Assembly: GCA_017792345.1 (NCBI GenBank)
Contig: CP051228.1
Span: 310,001 to 374,000 of the forward strand
Source: Mesoflavibacter sp.
Lineage (GTDB): Bacteria; Pseudomonadota; Alphaproteobacteria; UBA8366; Aestuariispiraceae
Length of the DNA: 64,000 nt
Reading direction: 5' to 3'
This document shows, piece by piece, positions 10,038 to 20,066 of the stretch. Below the pieces are notes generated by a model. It did not search any database. It saw only the letters and a list, made by a program, of their open reading frames with translations, and was not told where the DNA came from. The translations under genes were made by a program, and so were the position numbers. How positions within the stretch are numbered: the stretch's first letter is position 1; the number at the start of each line of letters is the position of its first letter.

Positions 10038-10749
10038 GAACGGTCACCGGATGGCCGAAGGACACGGCATCGCGGGAAATCAGATCGCTGACTCCGCGCC
10101 GGTATCCTTCATCGCGCACGAGTTCCAGAACGAATGCATCCGGGTCCCGGGGATCACCGACGCGCGCCCGGATCATCTCCAGGACCTCCCCCGTCGCCGA
10201 AGCGGCATCGGCGCGGCCCTCGGCGCGGACCGCCAGTAGCGGAATACTGCCGCCGCTCTGCGACCGCAAATGCCCGCGCGTCCCGACATAGCAAAAAGCG
10301 TGATCGACCGTACCGCCGCCCGACAGCGACAACGTTACATCGTCAAGCCGCGCATAGACATAGTTCGCGGCGCTCATCTCGCTGTCATGCATGATCGTCA
10401 GTTGGGCATCGTCCAGCCAGGTGACCGCGATTTCCACCGTCACCCCCGGGGCGCGCTGCAACATGGCCGGCACCGCACCGTAGGATGTGATATGGGCGGC
10501 ATAGACAACGTCGAAATCCGACAGCCGCGCCGCCTCCACCGGGATGCGGTGATCACCCAGATGCGCGAATTTCTGATGCAGTCGTTCCGGCGCGCGGTTC
10601 GATCCAAAGGCCAGAACCGGGCTTCGTCCCGCGCGGTCCGCCGGCACGAAATCCCGGATATCGCCGTGATGCCAGGTATAACTGCCTGACGGCGCTTCGT
10701 AGGGATAGGTCCGCGCGCGCCGAAGGATTTCGGCGGTCGCGTCGCTCAA
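10027..10749 (-). CDS. Uncharacterised protein, possible gamma-glutamylcyclotransferase-like fold
   Basis: I do not recognise this 240-residue protein with confidence. A segment LAFGSNRAPERL at about residues 46-57 recalls the YGSN substrate-loop motif of gamma-glutamylcyclotransferase/AIG2-like folds, which suggests a small-molecule transferase or cyclase fold; this is a weak inference. There is no signal peptide or membrane segment. The start is a TTG at 10749 that overlaps the stop of the upstream DUF4170 gene (TTGA), so translation is probably coupled. The 3' end overlaps the tetR gene on the opposite strand by 11 bases. Confidence 0.7.
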   Translation of the reverse strand: MSDATAEILRRARTYPYEAPSGSYTWHHGDIRDFVPADRAGRSPVLAFGSNRAPERLHQKFAHLGDHRIPVEAARLSDFDVVYAAHITSYGAVPAMLQRAPGVTVEIAVTWLDDAQLTIMHDSEMSAANYVYARLDDVTLSLSGGGTVDHAFCYVGTRGHLRSQSGGSIPLLAVRAEGRADAASATGEVLEMIRARVGDPRDPDAFVLELVRDEGYRRGVSDLISRDAVSFGHPVTVLRR

Positions 10750-11120
10750 AGCTTTTCGATCCGGAAACGGGCGTAGGCGTCGTCAATCGCGGCCATGGAT
10801 TGCGCCTTCCATTCCCGCTGAGCGTCGTCATAGGTCTCGAAGGGACCGAATTTCTTCTCCGCCCCGCCATCGGCCAGTTCATGGAAGTTGGTATCGGTGT
10901 AAACCCCACCGATCACCCAGAACTGATCGTGGCTTTCCTTTTCGATGGAATAGCGGGCATGGGCGTCGTCGACGGTTTCCATCGCCTTGGCGCGCCAGAC
11001 AGCCTTGGCCTGCGCATAATCGTCGAACGGCCCCAGCCGCGTTTCCTTGCCGCCGCTGGCGATATCCGTGAACCCCGTGTCGGCGTATACGCCGCCGACG
11101 ACCCAATAGCGTGCCGACAT
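10746..11120 (-). CDS. Tandem DUF4170 protein
   Basis: This 124-residue protein consists of two copies of a roughly 60-residue unit. Residues 5-61 begin YWVVGGVYADTGF and residues 67-124 begin FWVIGGVYTDTNF. Each contains a GPF segment, a conserved Trp and a final D-A-x-A-R-x-x-I-E-K. The unit corresponds to DUF4170, a small alphaproteobacterial domain of unknown function. The ATG at 11120 heads a two-gene operon with the 240-residue protein. There is no secretion signal, so it is presumably cytoplasmic. Confidence 0.8.
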   Translation of the reverse strand: MSARYWVVGGVYADTGFTDIASGGKETRLGPFDDYAQAKAVWRAKAMETVDDAHARYSIEKESHDQFWVIGGVYTDTNFHELADGGAEKKFGPFETYDDAQREWKAQSMAAIDDAYARFRIEKL

Positions 11121-11218
11121 ACTGGCCTCCCGGCTTTGACAGAAATCAAGCCCTATTTGGCACAGACGCCTGACGGGCTCAACCGCCCGTTCATTATTTC
11201 AACATGGATTCAGTGCGA

Positions 11219-12136
11219 TCAGTAGGCGCAGGTTTCCGTCTCGAAACATTGCCGGAAGTTTCGGTACATCACCATGTATCGAATCCTTCCGGCCGACGCT
11301 TTGGGATCCAACTGGATGCCTTGATCGGTCGCGACCCGACGTTCGCCTTCTGTCAAGAAGCGCCCCAGAACACCCGCCGCCGCCTCAAAGTAAGAGACCC
11401 TGACTTGATCGCGGCATTCCTTACGCGCCGAAGAGTCCGACGGATTCTGATCGCGGCAGCGGAAATGGGCCGCATGCCGAGCCCAGGCATAGGTCAAGCC
11501 GGATGTCGCCGCTATGTAAATCGGCCCACCATCCCCAACAGAAGATGCATTATTCGCGCGTGGTTGAACCGTCGACGACGCGTCTGCTCCGCAGAGAGCT
11601 CCGCTGTCTCCAACATCTAGAAGAGATTTGCACAGACTCTGCGCGACATCCTTCGCCTTCGCCTCCGTTTCAGCCGGGCTATTCGCTGCCGCGTTCGGGT
11701 TGGCGGCAATCCGCCCAGCATCGATCAAGCTCTGAAAATTCTCAGAGAAGAGCCGATCGCGGGCGACATATTCATCACCCGACCCTAGTTTCCCACCCGC
11801 CGAGACAACATCGTCCTTCATCAATTGAGCCGAAGACAGCATATTCTGTTGAACGTAAATCATACCTTCCAGCACGGTCAGATGGGCAATTTCGGTCGTC
11901 CGGCCCGGATGCTTCAATTGGAACTGACGAATTTTCTCCAGCGTCTCGGAAAAGCCGCGCTCGGCAGGCGTATTGCCGGCCTCTTTTGGGGCGGAGGGCA
12001 GAAATTGCTGCGCGAACTCGCGCCTATAGGCGTCATGTACGTCCTGAATGTCCGATGTGACCGGGGTGATCTGGATCGTGATACATCCGGCGACGAGGGC
12101 GGCGCCGGCAATTATGAGAATTCGATAGAACGGCAT
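11219..12136 (-). CDS. Putative lipoprotein of unknown function
   Basis: A signal peptide with lipobox LVAGC places a lipidated Cys at about residue 18, so the mature protein is anchored to a membrane on the periplasmic side. The remaining roughly 290 residues are helical-looking with several Cys residues near the C terminus (FRCRDQ, KECRDQ, QCFETETC) that may form disulfides. I recognise no family. The ATG at 12136 is preferred over a longer frame to 12160 because GGGGGAAAG precedes it and the signal peptide begins there. It starts 13 bases after the stop of the 917-residue gene, so the two form an operon. Confidence 0.75.
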   Translation of the reverse strand: MPFYRILIIAGAALVAGCITIQITPVTSDIQDVHDAYRREFAQQFLPSAPKEAGNTPAERGFSETLEKIRQFQLKHPGRTTEIAHLTVLEGMIYVQQNMLSSAQLMKDDVVSAGGKLGSGDEYVARDRLFSENFQSLIDAGRIAANPNAAANSPAETEAKAKDVAQSLCKSLLDVGDSGALCGADASSTVQPRANNASSVGDGGPIYIAATSGLTYAWARHAAHFRCRDQNPSDSSARKECRDQVRVSYFEAAAGVLGRFLTEGERRVATDQGIQLDPKASAGRIRYMVMYRNFRQCFETETCAY

Positions 12137-12149
12137 CGTCTTTCCCCCA

Positions 12150-14903
12150 TCAATTTGCAATATCGTTCAGGACATCCTGCGCGATATCCGATATCGCCGC
12201 GTCCGTAAGCGTGGCGTCGACAGCGACCGCATCCGGCAGGGCAATTGCCTCTTCTAGGGCGGCGGAAAAGACCCGCGCCATGAACAACGGCACTGTCTCG
12301 CGCCGTAAGGCGACGGCGGTTGCATCGTCCACCGCCACAAGGGCGCCGGACAAAATGCGGACTACCACTGGCTCCCCAACCTTTCCATCAATCCACAATT
12401 GGGCATGGGGAAGCCCGGCCCGGATCGCCCGGCGTACAGCATCGGCAGCATAGGGTCCCGTCAGCACACCGCGGGGATTCTCCGCGACGGCATGCACCAC
12501 GCCGCCATACAAGGGTTTCAGGATCTCCGCCGGTGCGTCACCAGCAAGTTGAGACATCGCCTGCCACATTGCCGGGTTGTCCCCCAGACTTCGCAGGAAA
12601 ACCAACGCAACCGCGCGCCGCTGATCCGGATCGTCCAGTGAGGACAATGAATCGAAGGTCAAAGCTTCCGCGAAGGCCTGCGCCACGGGGCGCAGCGTAT
12701 CCGGCATATCGATCAGTCCGGTATTTTCGCGGGCCGCGTCAAATCCTGCCCGCACGATCGCTGCCAAATCGGACTGAGAAATGCCGTCACCGACCAATGG
12801 CGCGGCGGTTTTCAGCGTCGCCGAAATCATCGCTTTCGCGAAAGCCTCCTTCACGCCCAGCACGTCCGGATTTGCGGCAACCGCGTTTAGGAAGCCTGTC
12901 AGCGCGCCCTGCAAAAGGCGGGGCAGCATATCCGCCCCGACACCCGGAGTGACCGCCACGATATCTCGCGCAGACTGCGTCAGGGCATGTCCCAGGGATT
13001 GAAGAACCGCCTCGTCCATCTTGCGGTCGATCAGCAAGTCCGCCTGGTTCAGGGCGACCCCGATAGAACGTTGAACGGCCTGCTGCATGATCGGCCCGGT
13101 CAGGACATCTCCGCCGCCCGCCGCTATTCCGGCGACCAAACCTTCCAACACCGGCTTGGCGACATCCGTCTGCCCGTGTCCGATGGCCTTGGATAGACGC
13201 TGCCAGGTCTTCGGATTGTCCGCCAAACTGACCAAGAACGCTTTGGCAACAGCGATCCGCTGATCGCGGGACCGCAGGTCCGCAATCGACCCCGCGGTCA
13301 GTGATGCAGCAAAGGCCTCCGCCAACGGCCGCAGATCGTCGGACATATCGACCATGTTCAGATTGGCCGCCGCGGCGCCAACCGCCGCATCGACGATCGA
13401 TGTGATCTCGTCCCCGGTCAGGCCGCCTGAAACCAACGGTGCTGCCGTCCGCAACGCGGCCTCCACCACTTTGGCGGCATAGCCGTTCTCGCCGGTCAGG
13501 ATATCGGCATGATTGGCGGTAACTGCCAGCGACTTCGCGACAATACGCTCCAGCAGTTTTGAAGACACCGCTTCCCCGAAAGGTTGATCCTGCAGGATCG
13601 GCAGCAGGCCGGTGACCATATCCTTGATGTAAGCACGGGTCGCGGCATCGTCACCGGCTGAATTGGCGATCAGATCGGGCCGGTCGGCGAAACCCTTCAG
13701 GACTGCTTCGTACAGGACTCCCAGGATCGAGCCATCCTTGATCTTCGCGGCCAGCGCCCCGCCGCCTGCCGCCGTCCCGATCTCGTCCAGCAAGATGGTC
13801 AGGACATAACCGCCGATCGAATAGGTCTTACCGCCGGTTTCGTAGCGAAGACGTTGCCGGGTCTCCAAATTTTCCGCCACCACCCCGACGGTCGCTTCGA
13901 CAATCTGTAACCCTTCTGCCCGGGTCAGCCCGTCCGGCAGAGCCTCGGCAACTTCTTTCAGAACGGTGCCGATCGTCTGGCGCAGCAGATTATCGGTCGC
14001 ACTGAAATGAGGATCGTTCGCCAAATTCGTCATGAATGAGGCCAATAGGCGTTCAAATCCGCCGCGAGTCAGCAGTCCCGCAACAAATTCATCCCCGTTA
14101 TAGGGCGCGCCAGTTGCCGGATTGGTCGGCGGGTTCTGACGCAGCTCGGACAAGGCCTCGACCAGCGCCTTCCCGGCCCGGTCGTCGGCAATAATATGTC
14201 GGTGGGTCTCCAGCGTGACCGATGCAGCCGTCAACAGCTTGCGAAAGATCATCCCGGCAGTGTCGTCGTCGAAATCGTGCTTGCCGGCGAATTCGTCGAT
14301 GGCTGTCTGAATAACACCCGCCGTCTTCGGATCCGAGACCAGCAGGCCCGCATTTTCGCCGGCGACTTCCAGTAAGACATCCGCTGTCGCAAGCAGCATC
14401 CGCGCGAAGGCGGGATTGTTGGACAATCGCGCGGAACCTACCACGTAATAGGCCAGTGCATCGTCGCCTTTCAGATCGCCGATAGAATCCTGAAAAACTT
14501 GCTGCCCGCCCGCCATACCTTTGATTTTAAGGTATGCGTCGGTAACCGTCGCGACCTCGGAATTGCTCAGCCCTGACAATTGGGGCCCGGTTCGCTTCGT
14601 CAAAGGCTCCGAAAGCCCGTCGGCTTCATAGACCAGCTCAAACACTTGGTGCAGTCGCACCTTTTGTGCGTCCGACCGGTCAGCATCTGACAATTGCCTC
14701 AGTGTATTGCCCGGCTGTGGGAAAAAGAATTCATCGACCACCTCTTCATCGACATCCGGGGTATGCGGTGTGGGAATCAACTGGAATGGCAATTCACCTG
14801 CAGTAGCCTTAACAGCCAGAATCCCGTCGACCCTGCCATGCAGGCGAATCAATCCCCTTACCACGGATAGCGCGATAGATATCCCCGCAACGGCCGCAAC
14901 CAT
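12150..14903 (-). CDS. Large repetitive alpha-helical protein of unknown function (917 residues)
   Basis: I do not recognise this protein. The N terminus (about residues 1-20) is hydrophobic and could be a membrane anchor. The rest is predicted to be mostly helical and contains two clear copies of a roughly 213-residue unit: TAAPLV at 486-491 recurs at 699-704. The copies are followed by matching segments, including DM-x-D-x-LRP-x-A-x-AFA, DQR-x-AVA, NP-x-x-W, VLTGP and a I-D-x-K/R motif. A more divergent earlier copy spans about 278-435. Such repeats resemble armadillo-like solenoids, but this is an inference. It forms an operon with the downstream lipoprotein. A run of nine C residues in the plus strand lies just upstream of its ATG. 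Confidence 0.75.
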   Translation of the reverse strand: MVAAVAGISIALSVVRGLIRLHGRVDGILAVKATAGELPFQLIPTPHTPDVDEEVVDEFFFPQPGNTLRQLSDADRSDAQKVRLHQVFELVYEADGLSEPLTKRTGPQLSGLSNSEVATVTDAYLKIKGMAGGQQVFQDSIGDLKGDDALAYYVVGSARLSNNPAFARMLLATADVLLEVAGENAGLLVSDPKTAGVIQTAIDEFAGKHDFDDDTAGMIFRKLLTAASVTLETHRHIIADDRAGKALVEALSELRQNPPTNPATGAPYNGDEFVAGLLTRGGFERLLASFMTNLANDPHFSATDNLLRQTIGTVLKEVAEALPDGLTRAEGLQIVEATVGVVAENLETRQRLRYETGGKTYSIGGYVLTILLDEIGTAAGGGALAAKIKDGSILGVLYEAVLKGFADRPDLIANSAGDDAATRAYIKDMVTGLLPILQDQPFGEAVSSKLLERIVAKSLAVTANHADILTGENGYAAKVVEAALRTAAPLVSGGLTGDEITSIVDAAVGAAAANLNMVDMSDDLRPLAEAFAASLTAGSIADLRSRDQRIAVAKAFLVSLADNPKTWQRLSKAIGHGQTDVAKPVLEGLVAGIAAGGGDVLTGPIMQQAVQRSIGVALNQADLLIDRKMDEAVLQSLGHALTQSARDIVAVTPGVGADMLPRLLQGALTGFLNAVAANPDVLGVKEAFAKAMISATLKTAAPLVGDGISQSDLAAIVRAGFDAARENTGLIDMPDTLRPVAQAFAEALTFDSLSSLDDPDQRRAVALVFLRSLGDNPAMWQAMSQLAGDAPAEILKPLYGGVVHAVAENPRGVLTGPYAADAVRRAIRAGLPHAQLWIDGKVGEPVVVRILSGALVAVDDATAVALRRETVPLFMARVFSAALEEAIALPDAVAVDATLTDAAISDIAQDVLNDIAN

Positions 14904-15077
14904 TTCGCCCCCCCCCTTCCACAGACTCCTAATCTCTATAATCTAATACTATCACAAACATGCATCTTTTGGGTGCAAATTCTCGAATATGCACTCCTTT
15001 AATCCAACCTTTCCCACCTCGACAGTGCGGTCGCATTCCGATACGAACGCTTTCGAGCGGTCATAAGGACACAGTTC

Positions 15078-16595
15078 ATGCCCTATTCTTCCCTCCGCGA
15101 TTTCATCGACTTGCTTGAACGCCAGGGTGCGTTGCGGCGTGTGTCGCAACCGGTTTCCACCGAATTGGAAATGACGGAAATTCAGACGCGCCTCCTAAAG
15201 GATCGCGGGCCGGCCGTACTGTTCGAGAATCCGACCGTGCCCGGCGGAAAACCGTCGGAAATGCCGGTGCTGGTCAATCTGTTCGGATCGGTGGAGCGGG
15301 TCGCGCTGGGCATGGACCGGACGCCGGAGGAATTGCGGGCGGTCGGCGAGACCTTGGCCTTTCTGCGCCAGCCGGAACCGCCGGGCGGTTTGAAAGACGC
15401 GATTGGCCTGCTGCCGCTGGTCAAACAGGTTCTGGCGATGAAACCCAAGACCGTGTCCCGCGCCCCGGTCCACGAGGTCGTTCTGCAGGGTGACGATATC
15501 GATCTGTCGCGCCTGCCGGTCCAGACCTGCTGGCCGGGCGAGCCTGCCCCGCTGATCACCTGGCCGCTGGTGGTGACGCAGGGGCCCAATCCCGGCGACG
15601 ACAAGACCGACGCGTTCAATCTGGGCATCTACCGCATGCAGGTGACCGGCCGCGACACGACCCTGATGCGCTGGCTGAAACATCGCGGCGGGGCACAGCA
15701 TTACGCCCGCTGGAAGAAGGAACGGCCGGAACCCCTGCCCGCCGCCGCCGTCATCGGCGCGGATCCGGGGACCATTCTGGCGGCGGTCACACCGGTCCCG
15801 GACACGCTGTCGGAATATCAGTTCGCCGGCCTGCTGCGGGGCAAGAAGGTTGAGCTGGTCGACTGTAAGACCGTGCCGCTGAAGGTACCTGCCGAGGCGG
15901 AGATCGTCCTGGAAGGCCATGTCATGCTGGACGAATACGGCGACGAAGGCCCCTATGGCGACCATACCGGCTATTACAATTCGGTGGAGCCCTTCCCGGT
16001 CTTCAAGGTCAGCGCCATCACCATGCGGCGCGACCCGATCTATCTGTCGACCTTCACCGGCCGGCCGCCGGACGAACCGTCGATCCTAGGCGAGGCGCTG
16101 AACGAGGTCTTCATCCCGCTGCTGCAGCAGCAATTCCCGGAGATCGTGGATTTCTGGCTGCCGCCGGAAGGCTGTTCCTACCGCATCGCCGTGATCTCGA
16201 TGAAGAAGGCCTATCCCGGTCACGCCAAGCGGGTGATGCTGGGTGCCTGGTCCTATCTGCGACAGTTCATGTACACGAAATGGCTGATCGTCGTGGACCA
16301 GAATGTCGATGCACGCGACTGGAAGGACGTGATGTGGGCGATTTCCACCAAGATGGACCCGGCCCGGGACGTCACGGTGATCGAGAACACACCGATCGAT
16401 TATCTGGATTTCGCGTCGCCGGAAAGCGGCCTGGGGTCCAAGATCGGTCTGGACGCGACCGACAAATGGCCGCCGGAAACCAAGCGCGAATGGGGCCAGG
16501 AAATCCGCATGGACCAGGCCGTGATCGATAAGATCGACCGCCTGTGGCCGGATCTGGGCCTGCCCGGCGACGGCGCCAGTATCTGGAAAAAATGA
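15078..16595 (+). CDS. ubiD: UbiD-family decarboxylase (3-octaprenyl-4-hydroxybenzoate decarboxylase)
   Basis: This 505-residue protein matches the prenylated-FMN-dependent UbiD decarboxylase, which acts in ubiquinone biosynthesis after UbiA. The [17 protein letters not shown] segment holds the conserved acidic residues of the active site, and the length is that of E. coli UbiD. An AAGGA site precedes the ATG. The partner flavin prenyltransferase UbiX is not in the window. UbiD-like enzymes acting on other aromatic acids exist, but the length and overall pattern favour the ubiquinone enzyme. An accessory factor of ubiquinone synthesis, UbiK, is encoded near 61.9 kb. Confidence 0.9.
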   Translation: MPYSSLRDFIDLLERQGALRRVSQPVSTELEMTEIQTRLLKDRGPAVLFENPTVPGGKPSEMPVLVNLFGSVERVALGMDRTPEELRAVGETLAFLRQPEPPGGLKDAIGLLPLVKQVLAMKPKTVSRAPVHEVVLQGDDIDLSRLPVQTCWPGEPAPLITWPLVVTQGPNPGDDKTDAFNLGIYRMQVTGRDTTLMRWLKHRGGAQHYARWKKERPEPLPAAAVIGADPGTILAAVTPVPDTLSEYQFAGLLRGKKVELVDCKTVPLKVPAEAEIVLEGHVMLDEYGDEGPYGDHTGYYNSVEPFPVFKVSAITMRRDPIYLSTFTGRPPDEPSILGEALNEVFIPLLQQQFPEIVDFWLPPEGCSYRIAVISMKKAYPGHAKRVMLGAWSYLRQFMYTKWLIVVDQNVDARDWKDVMWAISTKMDPARDVTVIENTPIDYLDFASPESGLGSKIGLDATDKWPPETKREWGQEIRMDQAVIDKIDRLWPDLGLPGDGASIWKK

Positions 16596-16715
16596 CGCGG
16601 CGCAGCAGATTTCGGATAATATTCCCTAATCCAAAGCATAAGTTATTTCGTCTTCTGTTCTCACTAGGCCCCTGCTAACTTTCCAAAGAAGATACTTTCG
16701 AAAGAGGGGGAGCCG

Positions 16716-17918
16716 ATGGCCGCCATTCAATCCGACGCCGCGCCGAGAGACCGGCTTCCCTATTGGTTCAGCGCGGGTCACCTGTGCATCGACTGGCCGT
16801 TCGGCGCGCTGTACATGATCGCGCCGGCCGCCGGTCTGTCTTTCGGCTGGTCCCCGGCGCAGGTCGGGCTTCTGCTGACCATTCAAAGCATCGGCGCATC
16901 CCTGGCTTATCTGCCGGCGGGCCTGCTGATGGACCGCGTCTCCAATCGCGGCCGAATTCTGATGTCGACCTTCTTCTGGGTCTCCTTCGGCTATATCCTG
17001 GCCAGCTATGCGCAAGGCTTCTGGCCGCTGGCGATTATGATGGCCGTGGCCAGCATGGGCGACGCCGCCTGGCACCCGATGGCGACCGGGATCCTGGTCA
17101 AGGCCGCACCGGGTCAGCGTGCACGGGTTCTGGGCATCCATGCCATCGGCGGGGCCATGGCCGGCGTCTTTGCACCGCTTTTCGCCAGCCATCTGTTGGA
17201 CCATGGCCTGTTCGGGATGGAGTTGGATTGGCGCGATACGCTGATCGTCGTGGTGTTGCCGACGGCGGTCATGGGCTTCCTGTTCCTGATCCATGTGTCG
17301 CGACAGGTCCCGCGGGTTGAACCGGGCACGGTCGCACGGCCGGATTTCTGTGGTTTGATCCGGGACTGGAGCACGCCCTTCGGCGCGGGCCTGGTCGCCA
17401 TGATGGTCCTCTACAACCTCGGTCTGATCGGGGCGACGGCGATGACACCGCTGTTCCTGCAGACAGACCAGGGCATGGATGTCTGGCAGGCCGGCCAGAT
17501 TTTTGCCGGGGTTCTGCTGGTCGGCGCGGTCTTGCAGCCACGCCTGGGCCGCCTGGCGGACGAGGTCGGCCGGCGCCCGCTGATCTTCGCCGCAGCCATC
17601 CTGTCCGCAATCGGCGGTGTGATCGTCTATCTGTCGACGGATACATACTGGATCGTCGGCGGGCTGGTGCTGTGCCTCGGTGCGTTGACCTCCGTCCGAT
17701 CGGTGGTGCTGGCCTGCGCCGTCGATCTATCCGGGCGCAGCGAAGCGACGACCCTGGGCATTGCCTTTGCCGTGCTGGACGGGGTCGGGGCATTCGGGGC
17801 GGTGCTGGCCGGGCTGATCGGCGAGACGGATCTCAGCCGCGCCTATCTGATGACGGCGGTCTGTGCCGGGGCGGCCGGGATTGTCGCGGTGATGCTGCCC
17901 CGACGCCAAAGCCGGTAA
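16716..17918 (+). CDS. Major facilitator superfamily transporter
   Basis: This 400-residue integral membrane protein has about twelve hydrophobic helices and the MFS loop signature after helix 2 (LLMDRVSNRGR), with a related GRLADEVGRRP loop in the second half. It transports an unknown small substrate. A GAGGGGGAG site lies directly upstream of the ATG. The neighbouring genes give no clue to the substrate. Confidence 0.9.
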   Translation: MAAIQSDAAPRDRLPYWFSAGHLCIDWPFGALYMIAPAAGLSFGWSPAQVGLLLTIQSIGASLAYLPAGLLMDRVSNRGRILMSTFFWVSFGYILASYAQGFWPLAIMMAVASMGDAAWHPMATGILVKAAPGQRARVLGIHAIGGAMAGVFAPLFASHLLDHGLFGMELDWRDTLIVVVLPTAVMGFLFLIHVSRQVPRVEPGTVARPDFCGLIRDWSTPFGAGLVAMMVLYNLGLIGATAMTPLFLQTDQGMDVWQAGQIFAGVLLVGAVLQPRLGRLADEVGRRPLIFAAAILSAIGGVIVYLSTDTYWIVGGLVLCLGALTSVRSVVLACAVDLSGRSEATTLGIAFAVLDGVGAFGAVLAGLIGETDLSRAYLMTAVCAGAAGIVAVMLPRRQSR

Positions 17919-18009
17919 TCCGGCCGCCGATAACGCTTGCCAGAATCCGGAAGCAGCGCCATATGAAGCGCCGCGGCGCGACCGGCGCCGCCTCTTCGGA
18001 TATCCGGAC

Positions 18010-18975
18010 ATGCAGGAAGACCGTTTGCGCGCCGAGCGCCGTTTGAATCTCGGCTTGGCCCTGGCGGATGAAGGCGATTTCGCTGCCGCCAGCGATGCCA
18101 TGACCGAGGCCTGTGCCCTGGCGCCCGACTGGGCCGACGCGCATTTCGCGCTGGGCGAAACCTTCGAGAAGCTGGGTCGGACCCGCGAGGCAGAAAAAGC
18201 CTATCGCGCCTGCCTGAAATCCGATCCGCAGGACCGGATGGGCGCGAAGATCCGCCTCGGCCTGATGGGCGCCGCCCCGGTTCCCAGCCGCCTGCCCGCC
18301 GCCTATGTCGAGGCCCTGTTCGACCAGGAAGCCCGGCGGTTCGACAAGAAGATGCTCGACGGCCTTCAGTATCGCGGGCCCGATCACATGGCGCGCGCGA
18401 TTGAACGCATCGCCCCGGATCTGGCGCCGCCCGTCCGCGCGCTGGATCTCGGCTGCGGCACCGGCCTGGGCGGCCGAGCCATGCGGCTGGTTGCGGCGGA
18501 ACTTCACGGCATGGACCTGTCCAGCGGCATGCTGGCCCAAGCGGCCGCGACAGGTCTTTACGACCGCGTCGTTCAGGCCGACCTGCTGACCGCCACCTGG
18601 ACGGAGCCGGACAAGGCCTATCACCTGATCGCGGCGACGGATGTGCTGAACTATATCGGCGATCTGGCGCCAGTGTTCCGGATGGCGGCGGAAGCGCTGG
18701 AGCCGGGCGGCTATTTCGTCTTTACGGTGGAGGCAGGCAACCGCCAAGACATCGATCTGGGCGAGGGCCATCGCTACCGCCACGCGCTGGCGCGGTTGCG
18801 CCCATGGATCGCGGCGGCCCTTTTGGACATCGTTGCCGTGGATCGCTGCGTCCTGCGTCAGGAAAAGGGTCGCCCTGTTCAGGGCATGGTCCTGACTTTG
18901 CGCAAGCCGGACCTTTTGAACGAGCGACCGGTCGCACCTGCCCGCAACCGGGGTGGGGCGCGCAACCCGGTCTGA
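18010..18975 (+). CDS. TPR-containing class I methyltransferase
   Basis: This 321-residue protein has an N-terminal pair of tetratricopeptide repeats (about residues 8-85; LNLGLALADEG and FALGETFEKLGR) followed by a Rossmann-type SAM methyltransferase domain with motif I LDLGCGTGLGG at about residues 145-155. The substrate is unknown; TPR-methyltransferase fusions often act on proteins or glycans. It stands alone between the MFS gene and msrA on the same strand. Confidence 0.85.
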   Translation: MQEDRLRAERRLNLGLALADEGDFAAASDAMTEACALAPDWADAHFALGETFEKLGRTREAEKAYRACLKSDPQDRMGAKIRLGLMGAAPVPSRLPAAYVEALFDQEARRFDKKMLDGLQYRGPDHMARAIERIAPDLAPPVRALDLGCGTGLGGRAMRLVAAELHGMDLSSGMLAQAAATGLYDRVVQADLLTATWTEPDKAYHLIAATDVLNYIGDLAPVFRMAAEALEPGGYFVFTVEAGNRQDIDLGEGHRYRHALARLRPWIAAALLDIVAVDRCVLRQEKGRPVQGMVLTLRKPDLLNERPVAPARNRGGARNPV

Positions 18976-19057
18976 CCGCCTTTCACCGTGTCTTGATTGG
19001 CGCATTCCCGGCGACCAACTCATATACTGAAGCCGAACGATCTTCAGGAGAGGCGCG

Positions 19058-19720
19058 ATGTTCTTTCAGTTCCGCAAAGACAAGTCCGAGATGCCCGACC
19101 CGCGTGACGCCCTGGCAGGGCGGGTCGACGCGATGCGGGTCAATCCGATCCATCACCATTTAGGAACAAGGATCGTCGCGCCCTTCCCGGACGGCACCGA
19201 AAAGGCACTGTTCGGCCTGGGATGCTTCTGGGGGGCGGAACGGGTGTTCTGGCGCACGCGCGGCGTCTATTCGACCGCGGTCGGATATGCCGGCGGCTAC
19301 ACCCCGAACCCGACCTATGAAGAGGTTTGCAGCGGCAAGACCGGCCATAACGAGGTCGTCCAGGTCGTCTACGATCCCGGTGCAATCCGCTATGCCGATC
19401 TGCTGAAAGTCTTCTTCGAAGCGCATGATCCGACGCAAGGCATGCGTCAGGGGAACGATGTCGGCACGCAATACAGGTCGGGCCTCTACGTCCACGACGC
19501 GGTGCAGCGCGCAGAGGCTGAGGCCGCGCGGGACGCCTATCAGGCGGAATTGATCCTCCGCGGGCGCGGCCCGATCACGACCGAAATCGTCGACGCGCCG
19601 GAATTCTTCTATGCCGAGGATTATCACCAGGGCTATCTGAGCAAGAATCCCGGCGGCTATTGCGGATTGGGCGGTACCGGAATCGCCTGCCCGATCATTC
19701 CGGATCAGGCGGCGCGATAG
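19058..19720 (+). CDS. msrA: Peptide methionine-S-sulfoxide reductase MsrA
   Basis: MsrA reduces the S epimer of methionine sulfoxide in oxidised proteins. The active-site motif GCFWG has the catalytic Cys at residue 56. The conserved GYAGG and the [18 protein letters not shown] segment are present, as is the C-terminal Cys that resolves the sulfenic acid. The length of 220 residues is typical for the MsrA-only form. AGGAGAGG lies ten bases before the ATG. The 3' end overlaps the convergent XRE gene by 26 bases. Confidence 0.96.
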   Translation: MFFQFRKDKSEMPDPRDALAGRVDAMRVNPIHHHLGTRIVAPFPDGTEKALFGLGCFWGAERVFWRTRGVYSTAVGYAGGYTPNPTYEEVCSGKTGHNEVVQVVYDPGAIRYADLLKVFFEAHDPTQGMRQGNDVGTQYRSGLYVHDAVQRAEAEAARDAYQAELILRGRGPITTEIVDAPEFFYAEDYHQGYLSKNPGGYCGLGGTGIACPIIPDQAAR

Positions 19721-19973
19721 TAGGGGTCTCCTCGGCCTCCGGCGCGGGATTGGTACGACCCCGGCCCTTGGGCGGGCCGTCATAGTCGCGAATGCCGGCG
19801 GCATAGGCCGCACAGGCCAGACGAATATAGAGCGGGATCTCGATCTTCTTCCCGTCCCGCTCGCCCTTCTCATAGTACTGAACGACGCGGCGCTTCAGCC
19901 CGAGCACATGTGCCGCATCTTTCTGCGAAAGGTCTAGACTTTTTCGCCAATTCTTAAAATCGTTCGGTTTCAA
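19695..19973 (-). CDS. Small XRE-family helix-turn-helix repressor
   Basis: This is a 92-residue (up to 105) Cro/CI-type DNA-binding protein. The helix-turn-helix lies around [21 protein letters not shown], followed by [17 protein letters not shown]. The C-terminal tail is rich in Pro, Glu and Thr and has no effector domain. The start is uncertain: the TTG at 19973 has AGGGG seven bases upstream, while the longer TTG at 20012 has no ribosome-binding site. Its own promoter (20035-20063) carries an operator in the spacer, so it is probably autorepressed. It is divergent from a 79-residue gene of unknown function and is the best candidate binder of the GCGCAC-N3-GTGCGC palindromes. Confidence 0.85.
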   Translation of the reverse strand: MKPNDFKNWRKSLDLSQKDAAHVLGLKRRVVQYYEKGERDGKKIEIPLYIRLACAAYAAGIRDYDGPPKGRGRTNPAPEAEETPTIAPPDPE

Positions 19974-20034
19974 CAACTTGCCCCTGATTTTCTGACTTTC
20001 CCGCTGGTCCAACGGACGGAATAGTCATTTTTCT

Positions 20035-20063
20035 TACACAAAGCGCACTTTGTGCGCATTTAA
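20035..20063 (-). promoter_or_regulatory. Promoter of the XRE gene with embedded operator
   Basis: On the minus strand TTAAAT (20063-20058) and TGTGTA (20040-20035) are separated by 17 bases. The operator GCGCACAAAGTGCGC fills that spacer, abutting the -35 box. Transcription would start near 20028, giving a short leader before the XRE gene. Confidence 0.6.
20043..20057. promoter_or_regulatory. Operator O1 (GCGCAC-TTT-GTGCGC)
   Basis: A perfect 6+6 inverted repeat with a 3-base centre. It lies within the spacer of the leftward XRE promoter. It starts 31 bases from O2. Confidence 0.8.
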
Positions 20064-20066
20064 CGC

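Noticed and set aside
14900-14925. Run of C residues as a phase-variable tract
   Set aside because: It lies just upstream of the ATG in the ribosome-binding region. A length effect on translation is possible, but nothing else supports phase variation.
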